A stretch of 33,191 bases of DNA. Origin: an uncultured Bacteroides sp. (GTDB lineage Bacteria > Bacillota > Clostridia > Lachnospirales > Lachnospiraceae). The notes beneath the pieces are model-generated. The model did not search any database. It was not told where the DNA came from and saw only the letters and a program-made list of their open reading frames with translations. The DNA lies in contig CAMECH010000027.1 of assembly GCA_945913015.1 (NCBI GenBank), positions 1 through 33,191 on the forward strand, in the 5' to 3' direction. This document shows, one piece after another, positions 15,846 through 24,835 of this stretch; positions within the stretch are counted from its first letter, which is position 1; every line of letters begins with the position of its first letter. Made by a program: the position numbers and the translations under genes.

Positions 15846-16823
15846 TTACCAAATGCGCATATCCTTGTCCAGGTAGTTCTGAACATAGTCTTTTGCGCCC
15901 TCCTCAAGCGAATAAAACGGTTTATCATACCCTGCTTCTCTTAATTTTTCCATTTTGGCTTCGGTAAAGTATTGGTATTTAGGTCTTAAAGTCTCAGGCA
16001 TCTCAATAAACTCTATATTCGGTTCAAGATTAAGTGCCTTAAATACCGATGTTGCCAAATCATAGAACGACCTCGCCTCGCCTGTTCCTACGTTAAAAAG
16101 TCCGCTGACAGACGGGTTGTCCATAAGGAACATCATAACACTGCAGACATCCTTCACATACACAAAATCACGAAGCTGTCCGCCATCCTCATAGCCTTCT
16201 TTATATGACTTGAAAAGTCCAATCTTACCCTTTTCCTTTACCTGCTTAAAGCCATGCATAATTACGCTTGCCATGCTGCCCTTAAAATACTCGTTAGGTC
16301 CGTATACATTGAAAAATTTAAGGCCTGCATGCTGCAAAGGCAGCTTATTGCCTGCAATTTCTTCTTTCTCTGCCCACAAATCAAAAATCTGCTTTGAATA
16401 CCCGTACCCGTTAAGCGGCAGATATCCTTTAATGTCAGCTTTATCATCAAAGCCGAGTGCGCCATCGCCATATGTTGCCGCGCTGCTTGCATATATAAAG
16501 CTTGCATTATTGTCAGCACAGAATTTCCATAACGTCTTCGTATATTCAAAATTATTTTTGTAAAGATAATCAAAGTCGCGTTCTGTCGTTGCACTGCATG
16601 CTCCAAGATGAAAAACATGCGTAACCTTTCCTGCAAGTTCAGGAAGATGTTCCAGAAATTCACTTCTGTTATAATACTGAATATATTTCTTATTAGCCAT
16701 GTTACGCCACTTGTCAGTTTCGGCAATATTATCAACAATGATAATATCCTCCCTGCCTCTGTCATTAAGACTTCTCACAACACAGCTTCCGATAAATCCT
16801 GCTCCTCCGGTTACTACTATCAT
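15846..16823 (-). CDS. hldD: ADP-L-glycero-D-manno-heptose 6-epimerase-like protein
   Basis: A 325-residue extended SDR. GGAGFIGS (6-13) binds NADP. SSAATYG (113-119) and the Tyr140/Lys144 pair in NGYGYSK form the catalytic core. FNVYGPNEYFKGSMASV (171-187) is diagnostic for HldD/RfaD, including the Lys (181) equivalent to E. coli Lys178. The enzyme interconverts the D- and L-forms of ADP-glycero-manno-heptose. GGAGG lies six bases before the ATG. It lies 20 bases after the GT9 gene and one gene removed from hldE, so the three form a heptose cassette. Such enzymes are standard for Gram-negative LPS cores but uncommon in Gram-positives. gmhA and gmhB are not in the window. Confidence 0.92.
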   Translation of the reverse strand: MIVVTGGAGFIGSCVVRSLNDRGREDIIIVDNIAETDKWRNMANKKYIQYYNRSEFLEHLPELAGKVTHVFHLGACSATTERDFDYLYKNNFEYTKTLWKFCADNNASFIYASSAATYGDGALGFDDKADIKGYLPLNGYGYSKQIFDLWAEKEEIAGNKLPLQHAGLKFFNVYGPNEYFKGSMASVIMHGFKQVKEKGKIGLFKSYKEGYEDGGQLRDFVYVKDVCSVMMFLMDNPSVSGLFNVGTGEARSFYDLATSVFKALNLEPNIEFIEMPETLRPKYQYFTEAKMEKLREAGYDKPFYSLEEGAKDYVQNYLDKDMRIW

Positions 16824-16843
16824 ATCTGACCTCCATTTTAAAA

Positions 16844-18046
16844 TTACAAAATTCTGTCCAGTGCTTCCTTCACCTGCTCAACCGAAACTTCATCCACACA
16901 TGTAAAAAGCCCCGTCTGCCTCATGTGATTTTGGCACTCTTTTGATTTATTGATTATATGGCAGTTAAAGCACTGCATATTTTTCACGCAGACTGCCGGA
17001 AGCGGCCTGCCTTTATCATCCTCAACATCATAAGGAAGAAACCTCCCGTAGTGCCATCCTCCGAACACACATAATGCCTTAGTGCCTGTCGCTGCTGCAA
17101 AATGTATCCCGCTTGTGTCATTGCCGATAAGAAACCTTGCATTCCTGATTATCTCAATCGACTCAATAAGGCTTGTCTTTCCGGTCATGTCAATAACATC
17201 ACCTTTATAATTCTCAATCAGCGCCCTGGCAAGATACTTCTCATTAGGTGCACCGCACACACAGCATTTCCATCCTGTTTTGTCATGTATATACTGCGCA
17301 GCCTCCGCAAATCTGTCCATCGGCCACATCTTGGCTTTAAAGCTTCCTCCCGGAAAAACAACAAAATAATCTCCCTGCAAAATCAGCTCTTCACGTATTG
17401 GTGAAGCCTTAAGCACCGGTACTGATGATTTAAATGTGCTTCCCGTAACAAGCCTTGTAAATCTCGCATTACGAAGAATTTCCATCATATCTTCATGACC
17501 GCTCTCATTGGTATCAATGACTTCGTCATATATTGCGTCTGTTCTGTCAAGCGCCCATCTGGCGGCATTATCAAAAGATGTATCACGTATTGTCACCTTC
17601 TTTGCCGCCGCAATGGCAGATACAACAACGTCGGTATACACTCTTCTGGTAAATGCTGTCTGTATCAGTATTTCTACACTAATACGATTAAGTTCTTCAA
17701 CAAGTTGCTTTCGGAATTTAAAATTCCCCGCATAGTTGAGCTTTCCCGTATCCACCGGTACAATCTCATCAAACAGTCCGCTTGCCTTGGCAATTCCTTC
17801 ACATGCTTTGTTACATACAAGCACAAGAGTCCTGTCATTAAACTGTTTTCTGAATTCAGCTGCGCTGTCAAGCCATATGATAAAATCTCCTATTGCATCA
17901 AGCCGCACAAGTGCCACTCTGCCCGAAGCCTTTTCAATACCGGCCCTGTCCGTTATTTTTTTGTTATTCTTCCGCAGCCGTGGTATGTCAACAAGCCACA
18001 ACACCGGCGTAATGCGGACAACAATCTTTCTTATAATACTGCCCAT
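16844..18046 (-). CDS. GT9 heptosyltransferase-like glycosyltransferase
   Basis: A 400-residue GT-B enzyme of family GT9. The N-terminal half has VALVRLDAIGDFIIW (44-58), with the conserved Asp54 after the glycine. The C-terminal half has FPGGSFKAKMWP (231-242) and LIGNDTSGIHFAAATGTK (306-323), the ADP-heptose binding region. Family members transfer heptose from ADP-heptose. The first 40 residues, a basic and hydrophobic extension, may hold it at the membrane. Five cysteines (353, 359, 362, 371, 383) cluster near the end and could bind a metal. GAGAGG lies five bases before the ATG. Flanked by hldE and hldD, it very probably uses their product. Confidence 0.88.
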   Translation of the reverse strand: MGSIIRKIVVRITPVLWLVDIPRLRKNNKKITDRAGIEKASGRVALVRLDAIGDFIIWLDSAAEFRKQFNDRTLVLVCNKACEGIAKASGLFDEIVPVDTGKLNYAGNFKFRKQLVEELNRISVEILIQTAFTRRVYTDVVVSAIAAAKKVTIRDTSFDNAARWALDRTDAIYDEVIDTNESGHEDMMEILRNARFTRLVTGSTFKSSVPVLKASPIREELILQGDYFVVFPGGSFKAKMWPMDRFAEAAQYIHDKTGWKCCVCGAPNEKYLARALIENYKGDVIDMTGKTSLIESIEIIRNARFLIGNDTSGIHFAAATGTKALCVFGGWHYGRFLPYDVEDDKGRPLPAVCVKNMQCFNCHIINKSKECQNHMRQTGLFTCVDEVSVEQVKEALDRIL

Positions 18047-18074
18047 AACTGCCTCTCATGCTTAAACAGGACCG

Positions 18075-18132
18075 GGTGTTTGCGAAACTCTTGTACAACT
18101 CATACTGTTGAAAAAAGGGTTTCGCAAACGCC
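18075..18132. repeat. Strong dyad between hldE and the GT9 gene
   Basis: GTTTGCGAAAC (18078-18088) and GTTTCGCAAAC (18119-18129) are perfect inverted repeats, extended by GG/CC after one mismatch. The 30-base loop contains a second small dyad, CAAC/GTTG. Neither side is followed by a T run, so it is not a typical terminator. On each strand the arm also supplies a TTGCGA with a TAnnnn hexamer 17 bases on (TATGAG minus, TACTGT plus), so a promoter role is possible. Confidence 0.75.
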
Positions 18133-18154
18133 TGTTAATATACAAATAATATCA

Positions 18155-19603
18155 TTAATTCTTTGCATTTACCGCATTTATAATATTGGTCGTAGACATG
18201 CCGTCAACGAGCTCAATCGTTGTGACAAGCCCGCCTTTTGCCTCAACTATATCATGCCCTACAATATCTTCTATCCTGTAATCTCCGCCCTTAACAAGCA
18301 CATCAGGCTGAATTGCCTTTATCAGTTCATACGGAGTGTCATCGCCGAATTTAATCACATAATCTATAAAATCAAGTTCAGCAAGCATTGCCATTCTTAC
18401 ATCCTCGTTATTAATCGGTCTTCCCTCACCTTTAAGACGCTTAACCGACTCGTCGGAATTCACTCCGACAATAAGAATGTCTCCGAGCTTTTTTGCCTCC
18501 TTGAGATATCTTGCATGTCCAAGATGCAGAATATCAAAACAGCCGTTGGTAAATACCACTTTTCCGTCCGGCTTCCTGCTCCTGAACCTTTTAACCTGCT
18601 CCAACAGGCCGTCAAGTTCCTGTATCTTGGCCGGTCTTCCGCCAAACATATCCTCAAGCTCTTCAAGCGTGACAACGGAAGTTCCAAACTTTGTAACTTT
18701 AATTGAGGACGCAGCGTTGGCAAGCGTAATAACCGTCTGCGGACGAAGTCCCTCTGCGATTCCAAGTCCTATATATGAAAATGCAGTATCACCCGCTCCC
18801 ACTACATCACACACCTGACGTGCCTCAACATTTGATTCGTAAACATCACCTTTTTCGTCAAGGAATACCATTCCGTCACCGCTCAGAGTTGCAATAACAG
18901 CCTCACACGATGCCGCATCCTTCAGTGCTTTCATTGCAGCCACGACCTCATCATGACTTCCCACAGGCATATTTGTCATATATGCAAGTTCCTTGCGGTT
19001 TGGTTTGAGCAGATATGCACCTGCATATTTTGCCGGATTTTTCGACTTTACATCCACGATGACTTTTTTGCCATGTTCCGCAGCTATTTTGATTACCTCA
19101 TGCGTAAAAGATTCTGAAAGCACGCCTTTCTGATAATCAGACATAAGCACAATGTCATAGCTGTCTATTGCAGCCGTAAGCATTTCCTTAAGCCTGTCCT
19201 GCGTTTTCCTGTCAATATCCGACGTATCTTCATGGTCTATTCGTGTCATCTGCTGTCCGCCTGATACAAGGCGCGCCTTAAGTGTTGTTATTCTGTTCTC
19301 GCATTTAAGCACAAGACATGTATCAACGCCTTTTGCTTCCAGAAGCTTAATTATATCCCTTCCCGAATCGTCATCTCCCGTAACTGCAAGAAGTGCCGTC
19401 TGCATCCCCATAGCGGCCACGTTGGCAGCCACATTGGCAGCACCGCCGAGAATACTGTTTCTGCTCTTATACTGGAATACCGGAACCGGTGCCTCGGGTG
19501 AAATTCTTGATACCTGCCCGTGCAGATACACATCAAGCATAGCATCCCCTATTACAAGAAATCTTTTATTACTCATTTTTAACTTTTTAATTAAATTCTG
19601 CAT
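18155..19603 (-). CDS. hldE: Bifunctional heptose kinase/adenylyltransferase
   Basis: A 482-residue two-domain enzyme. The N-terminal PfkB-type kinase (about 10-330) has ISPEAPVPV, the GGAANVAANVAAMG substrate loop and the GAGD catalytic motif (269-272). It phosphorylates heptose-7-phosphate at O-1. The C-terminal nucleotidyltransferase (about 345-482) has FTNGCFDILHLGH, with the HxGH-type His360 and His363, and VKGGDY. It joins heptose-1-phosphate to ATP. Length and order match E. coli HldE/RfaE. ATG 19603 is chosen because GGGGA lies about five bases ahead; an in-frame ATG at 19633 lacks an SD. It opens the minus-strand heptose run behind its own promoter. A phosphatase (GmhB) and isomerase (GmhA) are needed to complete the route. 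Confidence 0.95.
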   Translation of the reverse strand: MQNLIKKLKMSNKRFLVIGDAMLDVYLHGQVSRISPEAPVPVFQYKSRNSILGGAANVAANVAAMGMQTALLAVTGDDDSGRDIIKLLEAKGVDTCLVLKCENRITTLKARLVSGGQQMTRIDHEDTSDIDRKTQDRLKEMLTAAIDSYDIVLMSDYQKGVLSESFTHEVIKIAAEHGKKVIVDVKSKNPAKYAGAYLLKPNRKELAYMTNMPVGSHDEVVAAMKALKDAASCEAVIATLSGDGMVFLDEKGDVYESNVEARQVCDVVGAGDTAFSYIGLGIAEGLRPQTVITLANAASSIKVTKFGTSVVTLEELEDMFGGRPAKIQELDGLLEQVKRFRSRKPDGKVVFTNGCFDILHLGHARYLKEAKKLGDILIVGVNSDESVKRLKGEGRPINNEDVRMAMLAELDFIDYVIKFGDDTPYELIKAIQPDVLVKGGDYRIEDIVGHDIVEAKGGLVTTIELVDGMSTTNIINAVNAKN

Positions 19604-19656
19604 ACCAATCCCCATTCCGTAGACGCTTTCCATTCCGAAGCATTAAATATCATTTA

Positions 19657-19685
19657 ATTTTAACACAAATATACCAATTAGACAA
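19657..19685 (-). promoter_or_regulatory. Promoter of hldE
   Basis: Minus strand TTGTCT (19680-19685), 17 bases, TAAAAT (19657-19662), about 54 bases before the hldE ATG, in the gap after the yfhO-like gene. Confidence 0.6.
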
Positions 19686-19702
19686 ATTATATATTGCCTT
19701 AT

Positions 19703-22384
19703 CTATTTCCCTTTCACATCATTTCTGAAATATGCTGACTTTTTTACATACGCAACCCACACTGCCATAAGTATTACGCCGGAAAGGCAGGCTGCAATCC
19801 CAATCAGATACAGCTTATTTTCATATTTTATCAGGACATCATGTTCACCTGCCGTAATCCTTACAGCCATAAAACCGTAGTCTGCATTTACTGTATCCTG
19901 TCTGATTCCGTCCACATACACATTCCAGCCCTTTCTGTAAGGAACCGACAGCATCAGCATTCCGTCGCTTTCTGCATTTACCCTGCCTGATATATAAGCG
20001 TCACTCTTTTTTGCAAAATAAGCACTTCGGTCAGGCTTTGCACCTGCCGCCTGCATTGCACTGCCCTGCATCATCCGGGCTGCCTTACCTGCTTCATCGT
20101 CAGGGAGCAGAAGCACATCTGCAAGCACATTTTTTCTCTCATTTTCACTTAATTTTTCAAATTCAGAATATCCCATCACAGCATGGTATACCGTTCCGAT
20201 TGAGCCCGCATGCGTATTGCTGTAAGCATACACTCCGTTTATCTCACATACCGGTTCAAGATAGTCCCAGTCCAGCGGGAAGCACGATATTATATACTTT
20301 ACATTGGTTATTGCAAATGCATTGTCATACTCGCTGCAATCAACATCACTGCTCGGGTATTTCTCCTCATGAGGATATGATATCTCATAAAATTTCTTAA
20401 GGTATCCGCTCATAGTTGAGCAGTACATGCTGAACGGAGAATAATTCTGAATCATTGAATCTCCCGTGGCTGAAAAATCATAATATACCTTTTCCACCCT
20501 GTAAAAGCTGTCATCAATGCTTTTAATATAGTCAAGCACATCCATTGTTTTCCTGCCGTGAAAATCCTCAGACATACACTCTGTTGTATTGTCATAGGTA
20601 TAGCGCAGTTCATTGGCGGCATATCCGTCAAAGCATGCACTTCCAAGCAGACAGAGCAATGCCATATATATGATGTTTTCTTTAAATATTTTTTCCCCGG
20701 ATGTTCTCTTCCTGCCGCTTTGGCAGCGCATGACGACAAGCACAAGTATAAATGCCAGATTTATCGCAAACAGCGCCCCGTTCACCCATCTGTAATGTAT
20801 TCTGTAATTCCGGTATGCATAATATAAAACTGCATATACCGCTGCACCGGAAACCGGTAAAAGACATCGGTTTATATTACATTTGCAAAGACATTCATCA
20901 ACAAAATACGCATATATAAGTGCAAAAAGCGGCATCAGCACAAATGCAAATCTCATCACCGGCACACCGCTCTCCAGTGATTCCCCGAGCCCCATGTTAA
21001 ATACCGCCCCCACAAACGGCCATGTGAGCGCAAGCACCATAAGCACCGCCATCAGTATTCTTAAAATGCGTTTTCTTCCCCCTGTATTATCCACAGGTCT
21101 GATAACTCCAAACCAGAACACCTGTGGTACCACAATCAGGCTTAATGTCGAAAATGAAAGCTGCGGAAGCTCATAATATTTCTGGTCCAGTGCCAGTATT
21201 CCAAATGTGTTATTGGAAATCATTCTTCCGGCAAGTGTCATATAGTAGTCTCCGCTGTATAACGCTGCCACATACTGCTTCATTCTCTCTATAAATGAGC
21301 CCTCGAGACGTGTGCTTACATTGAGTACAATATCGGCATACGGAATAATCATGACTGATGCACACAACATTCCGAGCAGTACAGTCACTATCACAGGCCA
21401 CAGTTCGCGCCACAGTGATGCCAAAATACGTTTTTCATCCCCGTACCCAAGATAAAGCATTCTCATAATTGTATAGACTGATGAGAAAACCACTATCATA
21501 TACCCAAAGTACACGCTGTATATAAATATCAGTGCAACCACAAGCCCTACTGACAGATAATGCCATTCCATACGGCTTATTTTTCTGTATGCCGCAAGCA
21601 TCCGCTCCACCAGCCATAAAAGAATAATCAGGTATACACACGCCATTCCGAAATAGTAATGCTGTCCCCACAGCATGAGCCATCCGTTAAATGCAAAAAG
21701 GCATGATGCGGTAAATCTTGCTTTTGGCGAAAATCCATAGAATCCGGTAAATTCAAAGCAGCATAACGCACATGCCATAACCTTTATAAATTGTGTAATC
21801 AGAAGAATATGCTTTATTGCTTCCGTGCCAAACAAAAGCCCGCCTGCAACAGCCATCCACGCACACGGATCCATTATCCACTCCTGACGTGTCAGCGTAT
21901 CGCAGCCAAGCCCCCAGTCAAAATTCCATAACGACAGCGTCCCCTCCCGTATTTCATCGGTAAGATGTACATACATCGGATAAAACTGGCATATCGTATC
22001 CATTCCGGCATCAGAAAAAAGGAGGTATCTTCCTCCAAAAATGTATCCTCCATAGATAACCGCAAATCCGGCAATTACAGCAAACGCCAGCAGAAGCCTT
22101 GCTCTTTGTGTATCATCGAGTTTTTGTGTAAACCTTCCGCACACATTAAAAATATATTTTCTCTCAATGACAGACAATATGATAAGCGAACTTATAAGAC
22201 CTCCTGCAATAATCCCCTGCCAGTTTGCCTTAATATACATCTTAACAACATACAGCGAGTAAATTCTGAAGTCGAACAACAGCCCTTTTGAAAATATAAA
22301 TCCTGCTGACAAAGAAAGTATCATACCCAGAACCACGCTGATAACCACAGCCAATAATTTCCCTGTCAGAAAAGACTTTTTCAT
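19703..22384 (-). CDS. YfhO-family GT-C membrane glycosyltransferase
   Basis: An 893-residue protein with about a dozen membrane helices and a large C-terminal outer domain (about 590-860) of beta-rich character, then one last helix. The first large outer loop carries LLFSDAGMDTICQFYPMY (121-138). Its Asp125, Asp129 and Gln133 fit the acidic GT-C loop of the YfhO family. Known YfhO proteins in Bacillus and Listeria transfer a sugar from undecaprenyl phosphate to lipoteichoic acid, working with a CsbB-type GT2 and a GtrA-type flippase. A CsbB-like enzyme is encoded at 6845-7777; no GtrA is seen. The last gene of its unit. No clear SD (weak AGGTT). Confidence 0.85.
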   Translation of the reverse strand: MKKSFLTGKLLAVVISVVLGMILSLSAGFIFSKGLLFDFRIYSLYVVKMYIKANWQGIIAGGLISSLIILSVIERKYIFNVCGRFTQKLDDTQRARLLLAFAVIAGFAVIYGGYIFGGRYLLFSDAGMDTICQFYPMYVHLTDEIREGTLSLWNFDWGLGCDTLTRQEWIMDPCAWMAVAGGLLFGTEAIKHILLITQFIKVMACALCCFEFTGFYGFSPKARFTASCLFAFNGWLMLWGQHYYFGMACVYLIILLWLVERMLAAYRKISRMEWHYLSVGLVVALIFIYSVYFGYMIVVFSSVYTIMRMLYLGYGDEKRILASLWRELWPVIVTVLLGMLCASVMIIPYADIVLNVSTRLEGSFIERMKQYVAALYSGDYYMTLAGRMISNNTFGILALDQKYYELPQLSFSTLSLIVVPQVFWFGVIRPVDNTGGRKRILRILMAVLMVLALTWPFVGAVFNMGLGESLESGVPVMRFAFVLMPLFALIYAYFVDECLCKCNINRCLLPVSGAAVYAVLYYAYRNYRIHYRWVNGALFAINLAFILVLVVMRCQSGRKRTSGEKIFKENIIYMALLCLLGSACFDGYAANELRYTYDNTTECMSEDFHGRKTMDVLDYIKSIDDSFYRVEKVYYDFSATGDSMIQNYSPFSMYCSTMSGYLKKFYEISYPHEEKYPSSDVDCSEYDNAFAITNVKYIISCFPLDWDYLEPVCEINGVYAYSNTHAGSIGTVYHAVMGYSEFEKLSENERKNVLADVLLLPDDEAGKAARMMQGSAMQAAGAKPDRSAYFAKKSDAYISGRVNAESDGMLMLSVPYRKGWNVYVDGIRQDTVNADYGFMAVRITAGEHDVLIKYENKLYLIGIAACLSGVILMAVWVAYVKKSAYFRNDVKGK

Positions 22385-22404
22385 AACCTAACACTACCTC
22401 ACAA

Positions 22405-23277
22405 TTATCTATTTTTTCCCCAGCCCAATAATTTCATCAGACGGCCGGCAGCTTTAGTGCTGTAAAATCCTCCGCTCATGTGCACCATATATGCCCCCTC
22501 CGCAATAAGAGAATTGACAAATTTCACATGCATCCCTGTAAGAAAAACATTTCCCGAGTGAAATATTTTCTTATATACCTTCTCAACAAACAGATACGCT
22601 CTGTTATGATGCACATTATAAATGCGCTCAAACTCTTTTCTTCCAGACTCAAAATGAAGCATTTTGTTAAATCTCTCGTCCAGTGCATAGAACATATCGT
22701 GTGTCTGTGCATAATATGCCATCGGTGCTTCCTCATATGCAGTATGACCGCCCTGCGAATGTTCCGAATAATAGTAATCCCTGAAAGCTTCTGCAACCAG
22801 ACGCGGTCTGAACACGAGCACGCCACCGTTTATATTGCCGGCAAGCTTTTTGCTAATCCGGGAATCCACCTCAAAACCTCTTGAAGCAAAATAATCCTCC
22901 ACTGTCTCGTCAAGAACTCTACGGTTGCCTGCATAAATTTTTCTGAATTTTTCGCTACCTCTCGGATTTACAACTGCTGCCAGCCCGCAGTCCTTCGGGA
23001 TACCCGCAAATATGTCCGGACAGTCCGGATTTATAATTATATCAAGGTCAAAAAATGCAACAAGTTCATATTCTTTCAGAAGGTCTGCAATAAGCAGTTT
23101 TTGTGAAAAAATGTCTCTTTTTTTGTCCTTATCAATCCAGTCATCAATAAACACAAAATCAGCATTGCAGCGTTCTGCATATGCTTTCATCTGCGCCTCG
23201 ACAATTTCATACTGTTTTAAATATCGCCCGCCCCCTACGCTCATTACGCAGACAGCTCTGTCATTATTTTTTGGCAT
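22405..23277 (-). CDS. GT-A-fold glycosyltransferase, GT8/GT34-like
   Basis: A 290-residue soluble protein. FFDLDI (75-80) gives a DxD motif (Asp77, Asp79), and INGGVLVFRP (about 147-156) is the conserved strand of retaining GT-A enzymes such as GT8 and GT34. SQKLLIADLL before the DxD also fits. The ATG 23277 overlaps the end of the previous gene by 14 bases and follows AAAGGA; a longer frame from 23310 would overlap much more. It probably adds a sugar to the glycan precursor in the cytoplasm. The donor is unknown. Confidence 0.75.
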   Translation of the reverse strand: MPKNNDRAVCVMSVGGGRYLKQYEIVEAQMKAYAERCNADFVFIDDWIDKDKKRDIFSQKLLIADLLKEYELVAFFDLDIIINPDCPDIFAGIPKDCGLAAVVNPRGSEKFRKIYAGNRRVLDETVEDYFASRGFEVDSRISKKLAGNINGGVLVFRPRLVAEAFRDYYYSEHSQGGHTAYEEAPMAYYAQTHDMFYALDERFNKMLHFESGRKEFERIYNVHHNRAYLFVEKVYKKIFHSGNVFLTGMHVKFVNSLIAEGAYMVHMSGGFYSTKAAGRLMKLLGWGKNR

Positions 23278-24832
23278 TACCTTTTTTCCTTTCTGCCGCA
23301 AATACCTCAATCATACCGGCAGCCTTCGCAGCTGCGGCCTTCCAGCCTATCACAGAATACGGTATTATTAAAAAATAGTACGGCGCAACATACTGGCTTT
23401 TTGCCTCCCATATTGCAAAAAATACAAATGCGCCAATCATAAGCACTGCATTAAAAAGCTCATATACACTTAAAGACTTAAAATTCTTCCATTTTCTGAT
23501 AATATAAAGCACTGCGCCGAAATTAACCAGTGTCTGAAGCACATTCAGAATATCCTTATAAATCTGATTATTTCCCTCCAGCACAGTCTGCTTTATTGCA
23601 TAATCAGGTGTATTTGAATTTCGTTCCTGCATATTAAAACATTCCCACGTCGGATTGTTCCACTGGCTGGTTATCTTCTTGTAATAAAATTTTATAAACC
23701 TTTTTCCCTTAAGAAGCTGTAGCCTTTTTATTATGTGCTCCCTGCATTCTTCAATTGTATCTTCACTGTCACGGTTATTCTTCTCATATGTGAAACCGTT
23801 ATAATTATCAAACCACCCAGCAGTGTTACCCGAATCATTCAGCCCCATCGCAACCCATGCAATCTTTGGAATGCCTTCGGCAACCGGCTGCTTTGTGACA
23901 GCCTCAACATACAGATTCATCCCCTTAGAACCTGCGAAATATACAGCCAGCACAATCACAATCCCTGCAACACTTTTCATTTTCTTTGTGACAACCGTAT
24001 CAAATAAAAGATACAATGCAATTCCCACAAGCACAATTGCGTAATTGGTCTTCATGATAAGCGACAAAGTAATTGAAATTCCGCAAAGCACAAGATACCA
24101 CAGTTTTCTTTTATCAAAATACATAAAAAGAAACATCACCGCAACCATCGCAAGCGAAAATCCTATCATCGTTCCGTAACAGAACACCACATACATCGCA
24201 AACGGATAAAATGTAACCAGTGCAAGCCAGACAAATACGCTTTTTTCCTTCTTAAACATATAATTGCAGGTCACATATACGGCAATTACCGCAATTATAA
24301 AAAACAGTACATTTATATACTGAAAGGCAATAAAAGCATTATCTCCGAAAAGCCTGATAAGCAGCGCATCAAAGAACACTATTCCGTTCTGAAAAGGATA
24401 TACTGACATATATCCGTCTCTCCATGAGCCGAAATTTCCAACTATAATTCCATCTGCCTGTTCCAGGCAAAGCATCTGATCTGATGTAGGCTCATAATGT
24501 GTGATGGAAATCCACCACACAAGAAAAACCGTAACCAATGCAGTAGTTGCTATACCGATTACATTTTTATGAGACGAAACCCATGTCTTTACACTGTCAG
24601 GCACAAATTTCTTAACAATAATCAGTAATCCTGTTATCACAGCATATGAAGCAGTAATCCATAACAGATTTGCCGGCAGCGAGTCGCTTAAGAAACTGAT
24701 ATCCATGTCACCTGTCAGTTCAACCGTACTTATGACGCAAACCGCCAGAAGTCCGGTCATAATCAGCGACCACAGACCTAATATCAGGATTTTAACTGCA
24801 TTTTCTGTTATTCTGACAAATCTGCCGTACAT
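23264..24832 (-). CDS. GT39-like (PMT/ArnT-type) membrane glycosyltransferase
   Basis: A 522-residue protein with about 11-12 membrane helices. After helix 3 the outer loop reads SITHYEPTSDQMLCLEQADG, with Asp118 in the place of the acidic residue needed for catalysis in GT-C enzymes. A second outer segment, GNFGSWRDGYMSVYPFQNG, precedes the next helix, as in PMT/ArnT-like proteins. A soluble part between about 320 and 430 lies outside. Such proteins use lipid-phosphate sugars as donors. The stop overlaps the following GT-A gene by 14 bases, and the start is three bases after the preceding stop, so the unit is tightly coupled. Confidence 0.75.
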   Translation of the reverse strand: MYGRFVRITENAVKILILGLWSLIMTGLLAVCVISTVELTGDMDISFLSDSLPANLLWITASYAVITGLLIIVKKFVPDSVKTWVSSHKNVIGIATTALVTVFLVWWISITHYEPTSDQMLCLEQADGIIVGNFGSWRDGYMSVYPFQNGIVFFDALLIRLFGDNAFIAFQYINVLFFIIAVIAVYVTCNYMFKKEKSVFVWLALVTFYPFAMYVVFCYGTMIGFSLAMVAVMFLFMYFDKRKLWYLVLCGISITLSLIMKTNYAIVLVGIALYLLFDTVVTKKMKSVAGIVIVLAVYFAGSKGMNLYVEAVTKQPVAEGIPKIAWVAMGLNDSGNTAGWFDNYNGFTYEKNNRDSEDTIEECREHIIKRLQLLKGKRFIKFYYKKITSQWNNPTWECFNMQERNSNTPDYAIKQTVLEGNNQIYKDILNVLQTLVNFGAVLYIIRKWKNFKSLSVYELFNAVLMIGAFVFFAIWEAKSQYVAPYYFLIIPYSVIGWKAAAAKAAGMIEVFAAERKKGNAKK

Positions 24833-24835
24833 TAT

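Noticed and set aside
17495-18706. A 403-codon plus-strand open frame opposite the GT9 and hldE genes
   Set aside because: It is rich in Cys, His, Asn and Ile with no domain pattern, lacks an SD and lies fully opposite two well-supported genes. It is a codon-usage shadow.
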